Origin: Caprella mutica
Taxonomy: Eukaryota; Arthropoda; Malacostraca; Amphipoda; Caprellidae
Direction of reading: 5' to 3'
NCBI GenBank assembly: GCA_947561585.1
Contig: CANNZV010001110.1
Coordinates: 117,781-181,780, forward strand
DNA: 64,000 nucleotides
The notes beneath the pieces are model-generated. The model saw only the letters and a program-made list of their open reading frames with translations. It had not been told where the DNA came from and did not search any database. Below, in pieces: positions 11,435-21,791 of this stretch (its first letter is position 1; each line of letters opens with the position of its first letter). The translations under genes and the position numbers were made by a program.

Positions 11435-11837
11435 TATATTTGCTGTTTCTTATCAAACTCACCTCAAGGAAAGAAATAGATTGTCTGATTGTTGACAGAA
11501 TTGCAAAAGTAACACAGAAAAACTTTGCTGGTTGCATGCGTGTGAGTGTCTGTAATTTTGTTCTATTTTTTGTTATATCCTTGAATTTAAATGATTTATA
11601 TTCACTTGAAATAATCTATGACTTTTTTTCACCATATTGGTTCAAATCTATTATAAAACCATTTTTATTACATTTTTGCAGAGACCAATTTAGTAGGTAA
11701 TAAATTGGTACCTATTTTAGTAATTTGCGAACTGCTCTTTAGGGATACAATAAATTACCTGACCGGGAACCTTTTAAATTTCCTCCACAGTTAAAGCATT
11801 CAATTGCAAATAAGCCAAGGATGTATTTTTCTTGCAT
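11435..11837. other. Non-coding stretch
   Basis: Nothing recognised beyond the tail of the 126-codon ORF described at 11338-11434. Confidence 0.4.
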
Positions 11838-11977
11838 GTACCTAACTCTACATATATCTCTAACTCTGCACCTAACTCTCCCTCTCTATCTCTGCACCTA
11901 ACTCTCTCTCTCTATCTCTGCACCTAACTCTCTCTCTCTATCTCTGCACCTAAGTCTCTCTCTCTCTCTATCTCTCC
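11838..11977 (+). repeat. CT-rich microsatellite/minisatellite, about 27 bp unit
   Basis: Units of ATCTCTGCACCTAACTCTC with a variable (CT)n tail, about five copies, grading from interrupted units on the left to pure (TC)n on the right. Strong pyrimidine bias on the plus strand. Confidence 0.9.
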
Positions 11978-12084
11978 AGAGATACCAATCTCTAGGCAGA
12001 GTTCTTTGTTGCTGGAAAACAAACAAGATCAGGATTGTTGTTTACAGTATCTTCCTAACTTTATTATGAGACTGTGATAGCAAT

Positions 12085-12246
12085 TAATGAATACTGATGC
12101 AGAATGTGATTCTGTCATTATATACTGATGCAAAATGCGATTCAGTCATTAAATATACTGATGCAGAATTCAGACATTATATACTGAATCTTATGATAAA
12201 TATGTGATTATTTCATTATCTACTGATATAAATAGTTATTCATTCC
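12085..12246 (+). repeat. Decayed ancestral units flanking the 28 bp satellite
   Basis: Three or four loose units such as TACTGATGCAAAATGCGATT followed by CAGTCATT. They align with the satellite unit (TTGATACAAAATGTGATTCACTC) but are about 30 bp long and heavily mutated, as expected at the edge of an array that exchanges less. Confidence 0.7.
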
Positions 12247-14765
12247 TCAATTGATGAAAAATGTGACTCGCTCGTCAATTGATACAAAATGTGACTTGAT
12301 CGTCAATTGATACAAAATGTGATTCGCTTGTCAATTGATACAAAATGTGATTTAATCGTCAATTGATACAAAATGTGACTTAATCGTCAATTGATACAAA
12401 ATGTGATTCACTCGTCAATTGATACAAAATGTGATTCACTCGTCAATTAATACAAAATGTGATTTAATCGTCAATTGATACAAAATGTGACTTAATCGTC
12501 AATTGATACAAAATGTGACTTAATCGTCAATTGATACAAAATGTGATTCACTCGTCAATTGATACAAAATGTGACTTAATCGTCAATTGATACAAAATGT
12601 GATTCACTCGTCAATTGATACAAAATGTGACTTAATCGTCTATTGATACAAAATATGATTCTCTCGTCAATTGATACAAAATGTGATTCACTCATCTATT
12701 GATACAAAATGTGATTTAATCGTCAATTGATACAAAATGTGACTTAATCATCTATTGATACAAAATATGATTCACTCGTCAATTGATACAAAATGTGATT
12801 CACTCATATATTGATACAAAATGTGATTTAATCGTCAATTAATACAAAATGTGACTTAATCGTCTATTGATACAAAATGTGACTTAATCGTCAATTGATA
12901 CAAAATGTGACCTAATCGTCTATTGATACAAAATGTGACTTAATCGTCTATTGATACAAAATGTGACTTAATCGTCAATTGATACAAAATGTGACTTAAT
13001 CGTCTATTGATACAAAATGTGACTTAATCGTCTATTGATACAAAATGTGACTTAATCGTCAATTGATACAAAATGTGACTTAATCGTCTATTGATACAAA
13101 ATGTGATTCACTCATCTATTGATACAAAATGTGATTTAATCGTCAATTGATACAAAATGTGATTTAATCGTCTATTGATACAAAATGTGATTTAATCGTC
13201 AATTGATACAAAATGTGATTCACTCATCTATTGATACAAAATGTGATTCACTCATCTATTGATACAAAATGTGATTTAATCGTCAATTGATACAAAATGT
13301 GATTTAATCGTCTATTGATACAAAATATGATTCGCTTGTCAATTGATACAAAATGTGACTTAATTGTCAATTGATACAAAATGTGATTCGCTTGTCAATT
13401 GATACAAAATGTGACTTAATCGTCAATTGATACAAAATGTGATTCACTCGTCAATTGATACAAAATGTGACTTAATCGTCAATTGATACAAAATGTGATT
13501 CACTCGTCAATTGATACAAAATGTGACTTAATCGTCAATTGATACAAAATGTGATTCACTCGTCAATTGATAAAAATGTGATTTAAACGTCAATTGATAC
13601 AAAATGTGGTTCACTCGTCAATTGATACAAAACGTTATTTAATCGTCAATTAATACAAAATGTGATTTAATCGTCAATTGATACAAAATGTGACTTAATC
13701 GTCAATTGATACAAAATGTGATTCACTCGTCAATTGATACAAAATGTGATTCACTCGTCAATTGATACAAAATGTGATTCACTCGTCAATTGATACAAAA
13801 TGTGATTTAATCGTCAATTGATACAAAATGTGATTCACTCATCAATTGATACAAAATGTGATTTAATCGTCAATTGATACAAAATGTGATTTAGTCGTCT
13901 AATGATACAAAATGTGATTTAATCGTCAATTGATACAAAATGTGATTCACTCATCTATTGATACAAAATGTGATTTAATCGTCAATTGATACAAAATGTG
14001 ACTTAATCGTCAATTGATACAAAATGTGATTCACTCGTCAATTGATAAAAATGTGATTTAAACGTCAATTGATACAAAATGTGGTTCACTCGTCAATTGA
14101 TACAAAACGTTATTTAATCGTCAATTAATACAAAATGTGATTTAATCGTCAATTGATACAAAATGTGACTTAATCGTCAATTGATACAAAATGTGATTCA
14201 CTCGTCAATTGATACAAAATGTGATTCACTCGTCAATTGATACAAAATGTGATTCACTCGTCAATTGATACAAAATGTGATTTAATCGTCAATTGATACA
14301 AAATGTGATTCACTCGTCAATTGATACAAAATGTGATTCACTCGTCAATTGATACAAAATGTGATTCACTCGTCAATTGATACAAAATGTGATTTAATCG
14401 TCAATTGATACAAAATGTGATTCACTCATCAATTGATACAAAATGTGATTTAATCGTCAATTGATACAAAATGTGATTTAGTCGTCTAATGATACAAAAT
14501 GTGATTTAATCGTCAATTGATACAAAATGTGATTCACTCATCTATTGATACAAAATGTGATTTAATCGTCAATTGATACAAAATGTGATTTAATCGTCTA
14601 TTGATACAAAATGTGATTTAATCGTCTATTGATACAAAATGTAATTTAATCGTCTATTGATACAAAATGTGATTTAATCGTCTATTGATACAAAATGTGA
14701 TTTAATCGTCTATTGATACAAAATGTGACTCACTGAGCAATTGATACAAAATGTGATTCATTCCA
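12247..14765 (+). repeat. 28 bp satellite array, about 90 copies, with higher-order duplication
   Basis: The unit is AATTGATACAAAATGTGA followed by a variable segment, TTCACTCGTC, CTTAATCGTC or TTTAATCGTC. A palindromic TCAATTGA spans each junction; some units have TCTATTGA instead. The three subtypes run in patterned order. A block containing rare units (GATAAAAATGTG, AATGTGGTTCAC, AAAACGTTATTT) occurs at about 13560-13900 and again 475 bp later, equal to 17 units with one base missing. No frame is open through it. Confidence 0.97.
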
Positions 14766-15919
14766 AAAAAAGGTATCCAATCATGAATATATCTTATTTA
14801 AATTAAAATAACTATTTACTTCAAAGGTAGTGGCATTGGAATCTATTTCAAATCATTCTGAAAGCAATTGCAAATTATTCCAATGTGGTAATTATTATAA
14901 GCTGCACACTGATTTACCGGCTGCAGATTGGAGGAAAAACAATTTAATTGACTACAATAATAAATTCCTAAAGTACACGTAGAAGGATTTCAATTTTGTA
15001 TTTTATAATAATCATTAGGTATAATTTGCACTTTTATCAATTATTAGTAATCCTTTTATATTAATTGTTCTGGTTTAATTTTCATACTATAATTTTCCTG
15101 CAATTTTCAGATACTATTCCCATTTGCAAATTAGGAAATGTGTTTATATAATGAACCATAAATAATAACATCAGATCTACCCCAGAGGGAATATTTTCTG
15201 AGTACCAACAAATGACAGCTAAATTACGTGAGGTTAAACTTAACGTAAATAGATTGCACTGAAGAGTCTAGGCACTAATGGAGCGGGATGCTCGTTCTTC
15301 AATATATAAATTACTTCTTTGAAGAAGAAAAGCTTCTAGGAAATGAAAAGGGAATACTCTAGGTCTCATGTCAGTTTGGTTAAATATGACATAATATAAG
15401 GTCGTTCTATTATTTATAGATAACTAATGACACTCAATGTACCCGCAAAGTGAGAGTTAGGTTTTAAACAAATCTAACCTTCAAAAAATCTAGTTGGCCT
15501 TCCATGATCTGTACCAACTCCTACTATTCGAGTACTGTGAGTCTAAGCAAGTGTTCGACTGCTGTGACTGCTATAAAATTAAGCGATTTTATGAACTCGA
15601 CTTGCATAATTACAAAATTCTGAATTTCGAAATTGCGATGTTTTGCGATTTACAACTCTAACTCTAACTGCAGTCTCGCTCTGCTCACTAATGTTTCTAA
15701 AGTCTGGGAAAATGAAACCATTTGTCCTGATTCTCCAAACGCTCTGGTGCAAAAATGCTAAATGTCCAATATTCAGTGGACTAGCATTTCTGCCTTGGGA
15801 CTCTGACAGATATTACCCTCAGGCGAAATACTCTCGAATAATGACTTCAAGCTGAGCCAAAGTTCCCATAGGATTTCAATTATAAGTCCTACCAAAACAT
15901 GAGTGGTTGGAGTTGGAAT
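14766..15919. other. AT-rich non-coding stretch
   Basis: No gene recognised. A 70-codon ORF at 15643-15855 sits in a slightly GC-richer island but has no splice context or family resemblance I can support. Confidence 0.45.
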
Positions 15920-16083
15920 CAATATTAGCAAATTCAATTAAGATGTTCATACAAGTTATTTCAATATGAGGAAAACAATGGAGTAAATCAAGTAACTGGA
16001 ACTTAATAGAAATCAAAATAAGCAAATTCAATTAAGATGTTCATACAAGTTATTTCAATATGAGAAAAACAATGCAATAAATT
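15920..16083 (+). repeat. Two-copy direct repeat, period 94 bp
   Basis: AGCAAATTCAATTAAGATGT and the following TCATACAAGTTATTTCAATA start at 15927 and again at 16021, nearly identical for about 60 bp, then diverge. Confidence 0.85.
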
Positions 16084-16265
16084 ATTTAACTATAAAACTT
16101 ATCAGTTTAATAATAACTGGAGATTTTAATTATGGACCAAAGACACATTAGGGGATTGTCAGAAGATATATAATTAAATATGGATCTAGGAAATGATTCA
16201 TAATGGAGTATTATATATTATTTATGAGTATAAGATAGTATTTGTGTACTCCCGAATTACTATTA

Positions 16266-16584
16266 TCTATCCTAATAATACCTTTCGTGTGTTTATTTAT
16301 ATATTAATTTGGTGTCCGCTTCTTAAGAATGATAGGTAAGTTATATATAAATATATGGCAAGCTGTATCAAAAATACAGATTACTCAAATACATTGAGTT
16401 AATTTAATGTTAATATATCCATTATTAGTAAAAATTAAATCAACATGTAAACCTGTAAATGATAAGCAAGGGAATATTTTAAAATAATCTTATAATTCTT
16501 TTGTTTTTATTTTAACTGAAAAATGCATTTATAAAGAGTTTTGTTACACCAATATTATTACTGTGGCTATTTTATTAACACTAG
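16266..16584 (+). mobile_element. Degenerate non-autonomous Helitron
   Basis: The 5' end is clear: A followed by TCTATCCTAATAAT, then CGTGTGTTTATTTAT and TTTGGTGTCCGCTT, matching the 5' ends of the copies at 18.9, 19.6 and 31.9 kb. The interior has decayed after about 16325. A CACTAG followed by T at 16579-16585 could be the 3' end and would give a length like the other copies, but the 3' hairpin is not preserved, so this boundary is a guess. Confidence 0.55.
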
Positions 16585-16767
16585 TTAATAATAATAAACT
16601 AGGTTCTCATTCTCCTTTATAAGTTTTTTTTTCCGTAATACTACAATGCCTATATACAGTTTTTAAAGTTAAAAAGATAGAAGATTGGTCAATTATTTAT
16701 TTTAATTAATTTCAAACTTGAATTTATAATGGAAGACAGTGACGGTTTAATAAACTTCTTCTAACCC
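16585..16767. other. Short AT-rich stretch
   Basis: No feature recognised. Confidence 0.4.
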
Positions 16768-16984
16768 TAATTGGACTGACAAAATTTAAAAGGATTCTTT
16801 ACACAATGATATTTAGGAAACCAGCTGCTCGAATTATATGATTTTTTATCAGTTAATAGCTTTTATCATATTAATGTACTGGGCAAAATTTTATTTACCT
16901 AAGATTGATGGAAATAGTGTTATTATATTGAATGAATTCGGTTTGTTGAGCTCAAACTCCTCAGTCAGTTTTTCAAGGATTAAA
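16768..16984 (+). repeat. 217 bp dispersed repeat, copy 1
   Basis: Aligns without gaps to 61864-62080. By eye about 21 of 217 positions differ, near 90 percent identity, mostly transitions. A 68-codon ORF in this copy is broken in the other, so it is not a conserved coding sequence. I found no inverted ends or target duplication. Confidence 0.85.
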
Positions 16985-17063
16985 TTCTTCGTTTTCCATA
17001 AAAAATTGAGATCCAAAATTGAAGAATTTTATTTACTTAAATAAGGATATCATCAATATAAAT

Positions 17064-17170
17064 AATCATCGATCAGTTAGATCAAACGATGATCACTGAT
17101 CATTATATATACTGTGTATTTACATAGTAATCAGTGATCACCGTTTGATCTCTGATTACATCATTAAGCA
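17064..17170. mobile_element. Hairpin (MITE-like) sequence
   Basis: The arms GATCAAACGATGATCACTGA (17080-17099) and TCAGTGATCACCGTTTGATC (17131-17150) pair with one mismatch around a 30 bp AT-rich loop. Weaker pairing extends outward through ATCATCGATCAG and CTGATTACATCAT. It lacks a transposase and a clear target duplication. Confidence 0.6.
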
Positions 17171-17540
17171 CTAATGATCAAATGTGTTGCAGACAAGTAA
17201 TAATTATCTCTACCGTAAAGAAAATTATCGGTTGAGGAAGTTTTTTATTAGTTCCAACATCCTTTCTTATAGTTAGATAATAAACCTTGAATATTATAAT
17301 CTAAATCATTAATATTTTTCACTTCAAAAATTTGTGCTATCAAACTAATTTTTAATTAAGTCACTTTTTACATTTACTTGATTAAAATTAATTTTAAAAA
17401 ATTCAAACGTTTGAATTTCTGTTCTGTCCAAAATTTCAAGCCTCAGATGCCAAGTGTCATCCTGCACTGCGACAGGTCACGTGCTACCTCCACCACCAGC
17501 TTCGCAACACTGAAAGATGGAATAGGACTGAAGAATATAG

Positions 17541-17630
17541 AGCATTGCCCTCAAGGCTCAGGATCGCTATTCATCCCCAGTTCGAAAAGTGAAGTTTAAG
17601 ATGGATAGAATTGATGAGCAACTTGTTGCG
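17541..17630 (+). CDS. Candidate coding exon (possibly first exon), product unknown
   Basis: The segment 17440-17630 is the most GC-balanced, CpG-containing part of the surrounding 30 kb. It ends at GCG followed by GTGAGTATTT (17631 on), a strong splice donor. One frame is open from 17541 to the donor and ends with MDRIDEQLVA. Its ATG at 17601 has a good context (AAGATGG). It could be a 5' exon with a leader and ten codons, or an internal exon using the AG at 17539-17540 as acceptor, adding words such as SIALKAQDRYSSPVRK. The other two frames stop before the donor. I recognise no family and see no second exon in the window, so a following intron would be very long. Confidence 0.35.
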
Positions 17631-17711
17631 GTGAGTATTTACTTCTCTGTTTTAATCACGAACATTTGGAAACTAATTTTTGTATCATTGTAATAATATG
17701 CTACCCATAAA

Positions 17712-17760
17712 TAGTTTGTTTATCTTTATTTGTCTGTCTGTCTGTGGTCTGTCAAGCTTT
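17712..17760 (+). repeat. Short (TCTG)n microsatellite
   Basis: A TTTGTCTGTCTGTCTGTGG tract, four to five units, just downstream of the candidate exon. Confidence 0.6.
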
Positions 17761-18593
17761 AAATAATTTTTCGGAAATTATGTAAAATATTTTCCCAAAT
17801 ATTTCCTTATCAGAGTTAACTATATTATAAATTATATAAAATCTTGAAAGATTTTATAGACTGAGCGTTGAATATTTTAAATTTTACTCAAACTTTCCAT
17901 TAATATTTCAATTCGTCATTAGAAAATAAAGTAACTGATTTATCTACTTCACCAGATTAAGAATTAAAACATCAATTTGAAGGCTTGAATAAAATATGAT
18001 ATATGCTGAGTCTACAAAACATTTCAAGATGAACAATCCGTTGAGTTTGAACCTTCCCCCGTATATTAAAAATCTACAGCGTTAATTTTTAATGAACTTT
18101 TTAGCTACAACCTCCGTCATTAAATTTATACACTCTATGCTATAATATTATCGTCATTATTAAATTAATTTACCTAAAAATCTGTAGGCATGGACCAGAT
18201 TTAAATTACACAAATATTGATACCATTGAGAAGACGTTATTCTTAACGGGCAAGTAAGCTAGTAATTAATAAAAATCAATAAATTGTGTTATTTATTACT
18301 GAATGGCTAAAAATAATAAAGTAATGATTTCAAAAGAAAAATTTCAGCGATTATCTATGCGGAAAATATATTAATTGCAGTTGTGAATTTTCATTAGGAA
18401 TATTTTCTATTCATTTAGAAACTTTTCAAATAATTTTCAATCAGAAAAGTTTGCACAATTATTGTATTATTGTATGATTTCATAACTTCTCCTATTCTCA
18501 AGTAACTATTCTAATTACAGTTATACAATTTATATATTTATTATGAATAATACTAAATCATTTTGTTATAATCAAATAGATTAATATCTTTTA
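17761..18593. other. AT-rich non-coding stretch
   Basis: No gene or organised repeat seen. Confidence 0.45.
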
Positions 18594-18896
18594 CTAGTGT
18601 GTCTGCTCGTTAAAATAACGGCTCTTTAATAGGAATATATTACCCGTTGTTAGGTTATTTTTAGTGAATTCAAATAAAAATATTTTTTCTGCATAAACTT
18701 ATACTTTTTTCATAGAAAAAATACATTTATAAATTCAATAAAAACATAAAAATATGAATTTAAAATCAATATATTCCCGTGCGTATCATAGTTACATTCT
18801 TCATGTTTAGTAACCGTCGGACAAAAGCGGACACCAAATAAATAAATGAACAAATGAATAAACAAATAAACACACATTGGAAATTATTAGTATAGA
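18594..18896 (-). mobile_element. Non-autonomous Helitron, 303 bp
   Basis: On the minus strand it starts TCTATACTAATAATTTCC after a host A. It ends with a hairpin (CCGTTATTTTAACGAG) about 10 bases before CTAG, followed by host T. A|TC...CTRR|T with a subterminal 3' hairpin is the Helitron signature, and both boundaries fit. The inside has TTTGGTGTCCGCTTTTGTCC and ATGATACGCACGGGAATATA, shared with the other copies. There is no Rep/helicase gene, so it depends on a partner. Confidence 0.8.
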
Positions 18897-19295
18897 TCAT
18901 TTATTTGAAAAATCTCACCAAACCGATATGGAGATTTTGAAAATTATTTTCTCTTTCCAATTGTGTTTCTCCTTTAAAGGAGAAGTTAAAGACTAATGAT
19001 GCCATGACACTACATAAGGAATTGCAATTTATAAGCGTCCCAATTTACCCCTAGCTATTTATTTACCTGTAACGAGGCACTTGTAGTTATTTTAGAAACA
19101 GGATTACTTTTTCCTAAGAGTATTGAATAATAGTAAGGAAATATACTGGTTTTGAATAAAATTGGAGCTCAATTTTAGCAGATTTTTAGATGCGTAAAAT
19201 AACTTTACATTTAAAATAATAACCTAATGTCAAAAATTATACTTTAAAAGTTTCTGGTAAACTGTTTTAACGAATATAAATCATTATATCAGTAA
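18897..19295. other. Spacer between two Helitrons
   Basis: AT-rich and non-coding, with no feature recognised. Confidence 0.4.
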
Positions 19296-19574
19296 CTAGT
19301 GCACTTTCCTGTTAAAAATAACGGGTTAAACAATACCAATTTATTACCCGTTAATGTGTTACTTTTAATGAATTTAAATTAAAATTAAATTTTCTGCATG
19401 GTTTAATTCATTTTATACATAAAATACATTTAAAATTGAATAAAAACAGGGGAATTTAAATATAAAGTCAATATATTCACGTGCGTATCATAGTTACATT
19501 CTTCATGTTTAATACCCGTAGCATGAAAGCGGACACCAAATAAATAAACACACGAGGGAAATTATTAGGATAGA
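19296..19574 (-). mobile_element. Non-autonomous Helitron, 279 bp
   Basis: Minus strand: host A, then TCTATCCTAATAATTTCCCT, the shared GGTGTCCGCTTTCATGC and ATGATACGCACGTGAATATA. Near the 3' end is a hairpin (CCCGTTATTTTTAACAGG), then AAAGTGCACTAG and host T. It has the same orientation as the copy 0.4 kb to the left. Differences between them are scattered, so they look like separate insertions, not a recent tandem duplication. Confidence 0.8.
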
Positions 19575-21525
19575 TTATTTATTAAAATACCATAATTTAT
19601 TTCATTTTTATAATCATAATTATGTTTCACAAGTTTATTTCTTAAGCTGTTAATAATTAGTCTACTTTTTTATTTATTTTTTATCTAAATTTGTAGGGAG
19701 ATTTCAACAATTTTTCTGCCATGCCCATATGGGCTCCAAGTAATTTTTGTGAAATTTTGTGAGATTGAATAAAAATATATTATTATGGATTGAAATTCAT
19801 AACTGTAGTCCAAATTGTTTCCATTTATATTTCAATATATAATAATAATAAATAATATTCTTATTAATGCTAGCAAAGTGTAAATAGTGTCTCTAACTCC
19901 TCTAAACAAAAGAAATTGAAAAATGTAAACAAATGAAGTCTACTTAAAAAGCTCACTTCACGCTTATAAAATATATGTTAGCCGAACAATGGACATATTG
20001 TTTATAAGCTTTTGTTTGTCGCAGCATTGTACCTTTTGTCTTAATGCTTAACTAGATAAAAACGTTTATTTTGCGTCACCAATTTATAGTTCAATTTTAG
20101 GATAAAATGCACATCATATTTAGATATCATTATTAAGTTAAGTTATTAAAACAAGAAGAAATATTAAATTTGAATTAGGTAGTATATATATTTATTTCAT
20201 GTTATTATTCATATTTTAAATCAAATTAAATTAACTATGATACCCAATTATTGTCATAAATATTTTAAATTGATTTATTGGTGCTTTTATATTCTTTTAT
20301 TCATTCAATAACATCATTATATTATGTGAAGTAGGCTATCTGCATAAAACACTAATTCAAATAGCGATTAATTCATTTATGTACAATTTTCACTTCATGA
20401 TGATTTTCCTTTTTAAATTGAAGGAATAAAATCATTAAAAATATACATTATTATTCCGAAAGACAACTTGAATATTTTTCAACGATTTCAAAAAATCTTC
20501 ATCCAGCGAAAATTGAAAAAAATTATTTAGTCGATATTTGAATTTGTGTTTCAAGCAGATAGTATAATGACATTAATTTTACGATAAAGAATATCGTTAT
20601 TTATTCAATAAAATAATAAAACCTATATTATCATAATAAATATTTTTGACTCAATTCCCGTATCATTTGTTTTTTTCATTAACTCAAAACATGAAAGGAT
20701 ATATTTAGAAAAAAATATTAGTTAGAATTTAAATCTATCTCAATATTTATTATTTATGACACAAATGATAAGAATATTAACTTTTACTCCTAATTGTTGT
20801 ATCATAATTAGTATTTAATTAGTTTGTTATTAGTCCATTTTGTAGCACAATCTATTTACCATTTTTCTTGACTGAAAAATGTGAAATTCCATTATGAATT
20901 TTATTTTATTTTTGATTTAGTCCCAACAAAACACATAAAAACTGTGAAAAGAATTTCTGTGCATTTTTGCTGTTTCTGAGGCGAAACTATCAAACCTTTC
21001 CGCCGTCACTAACTTAATTTTTCAATTATAAAGTTTCAAGAATCGCCTTGCATAATAATTAGGGTTCTTAAGATCTCTTGACTTCACTTTGTAAATTAAT
21101 TTAAAGAATCTAATTTCATTTACTGAGCATATATTGCTTAACATTTACTTAATGTATTCAATATTAAATATATATGAAACTATAATTCAATCTAATTAGA
21201 TAGTAAGTGTATAGTTGATTAAACTAATTTAAAATCTGTTAGGAATCAACTAACATTTCTATTTGTACATCTATTTTTTACTACCGTTGAAAATAGCATA
21301 TAATATTCAATGTCAAACTGACTTCGGCACTGTTCTTGTGAATAAAACAGATTTAATGGTTTGCAAAAAAACTGAAGTCTTAGCAATTTAATAAATGCTA
21401 TGAAAGTCTTTATTTTGAAAAACACTTTTTATTTATTATTTAAATATCATTGAATAAATAATAGTTAATGTGACAAAGTAGCTAATAACAAGCTACATAA
21501 AAGATTTTCAGTTTTCGATATGAAG
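19575..21525. other. Long AT-rich non-coding stretch
   Basis: No gene, RNA or organised repeat recognised. Confidence 0.5.
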
Positions 21526-21791
21526 TGGCTAGGAAGGATCTTTTCAGTGTATCGTGTAGTGGCTAGGAAGGATCTTTTCAGTGTACCGTGTAGTGGCTAG
21601 GAAGGATCTTTTCAGTGTACCGTGTAGTGGCTAGGAAGGATCTTTTCAGTGTACCGTGTAGTGGCTAGAAAGGATCTTTTCAGTGTACCGTGTAGTGGCT
21701 AGGAAGGATCTTTTCAGTGTACCGTGTAGTGGCTAGGAAGGATCTTTTCAGTGTACCGTGTAGTGGCTAGGAAGGATCTTTTCAGTGTACC
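21526..21791 (+). repeat. 34 bp tandem repeat, 8 copies
   Basis: Unit TGGCTAGGAAGGATCTTTTC followed by AGTGTACCGTGTAG, exact 34 bp period from 21526 to the partial last unit. Only two substitutions are visible among copies (ATCG in unit 1, TAGAAAGG in unit 5), so this is a young or recently homogenised array. Confidence 0.95.

Noticed and set aside
11320..11700. 126-codon ORF with hydrophobic stretches
   Set aside because: Only the first part is shared with the 8.0 kb copy; the remainder is AT-rich chance coding with no family match.
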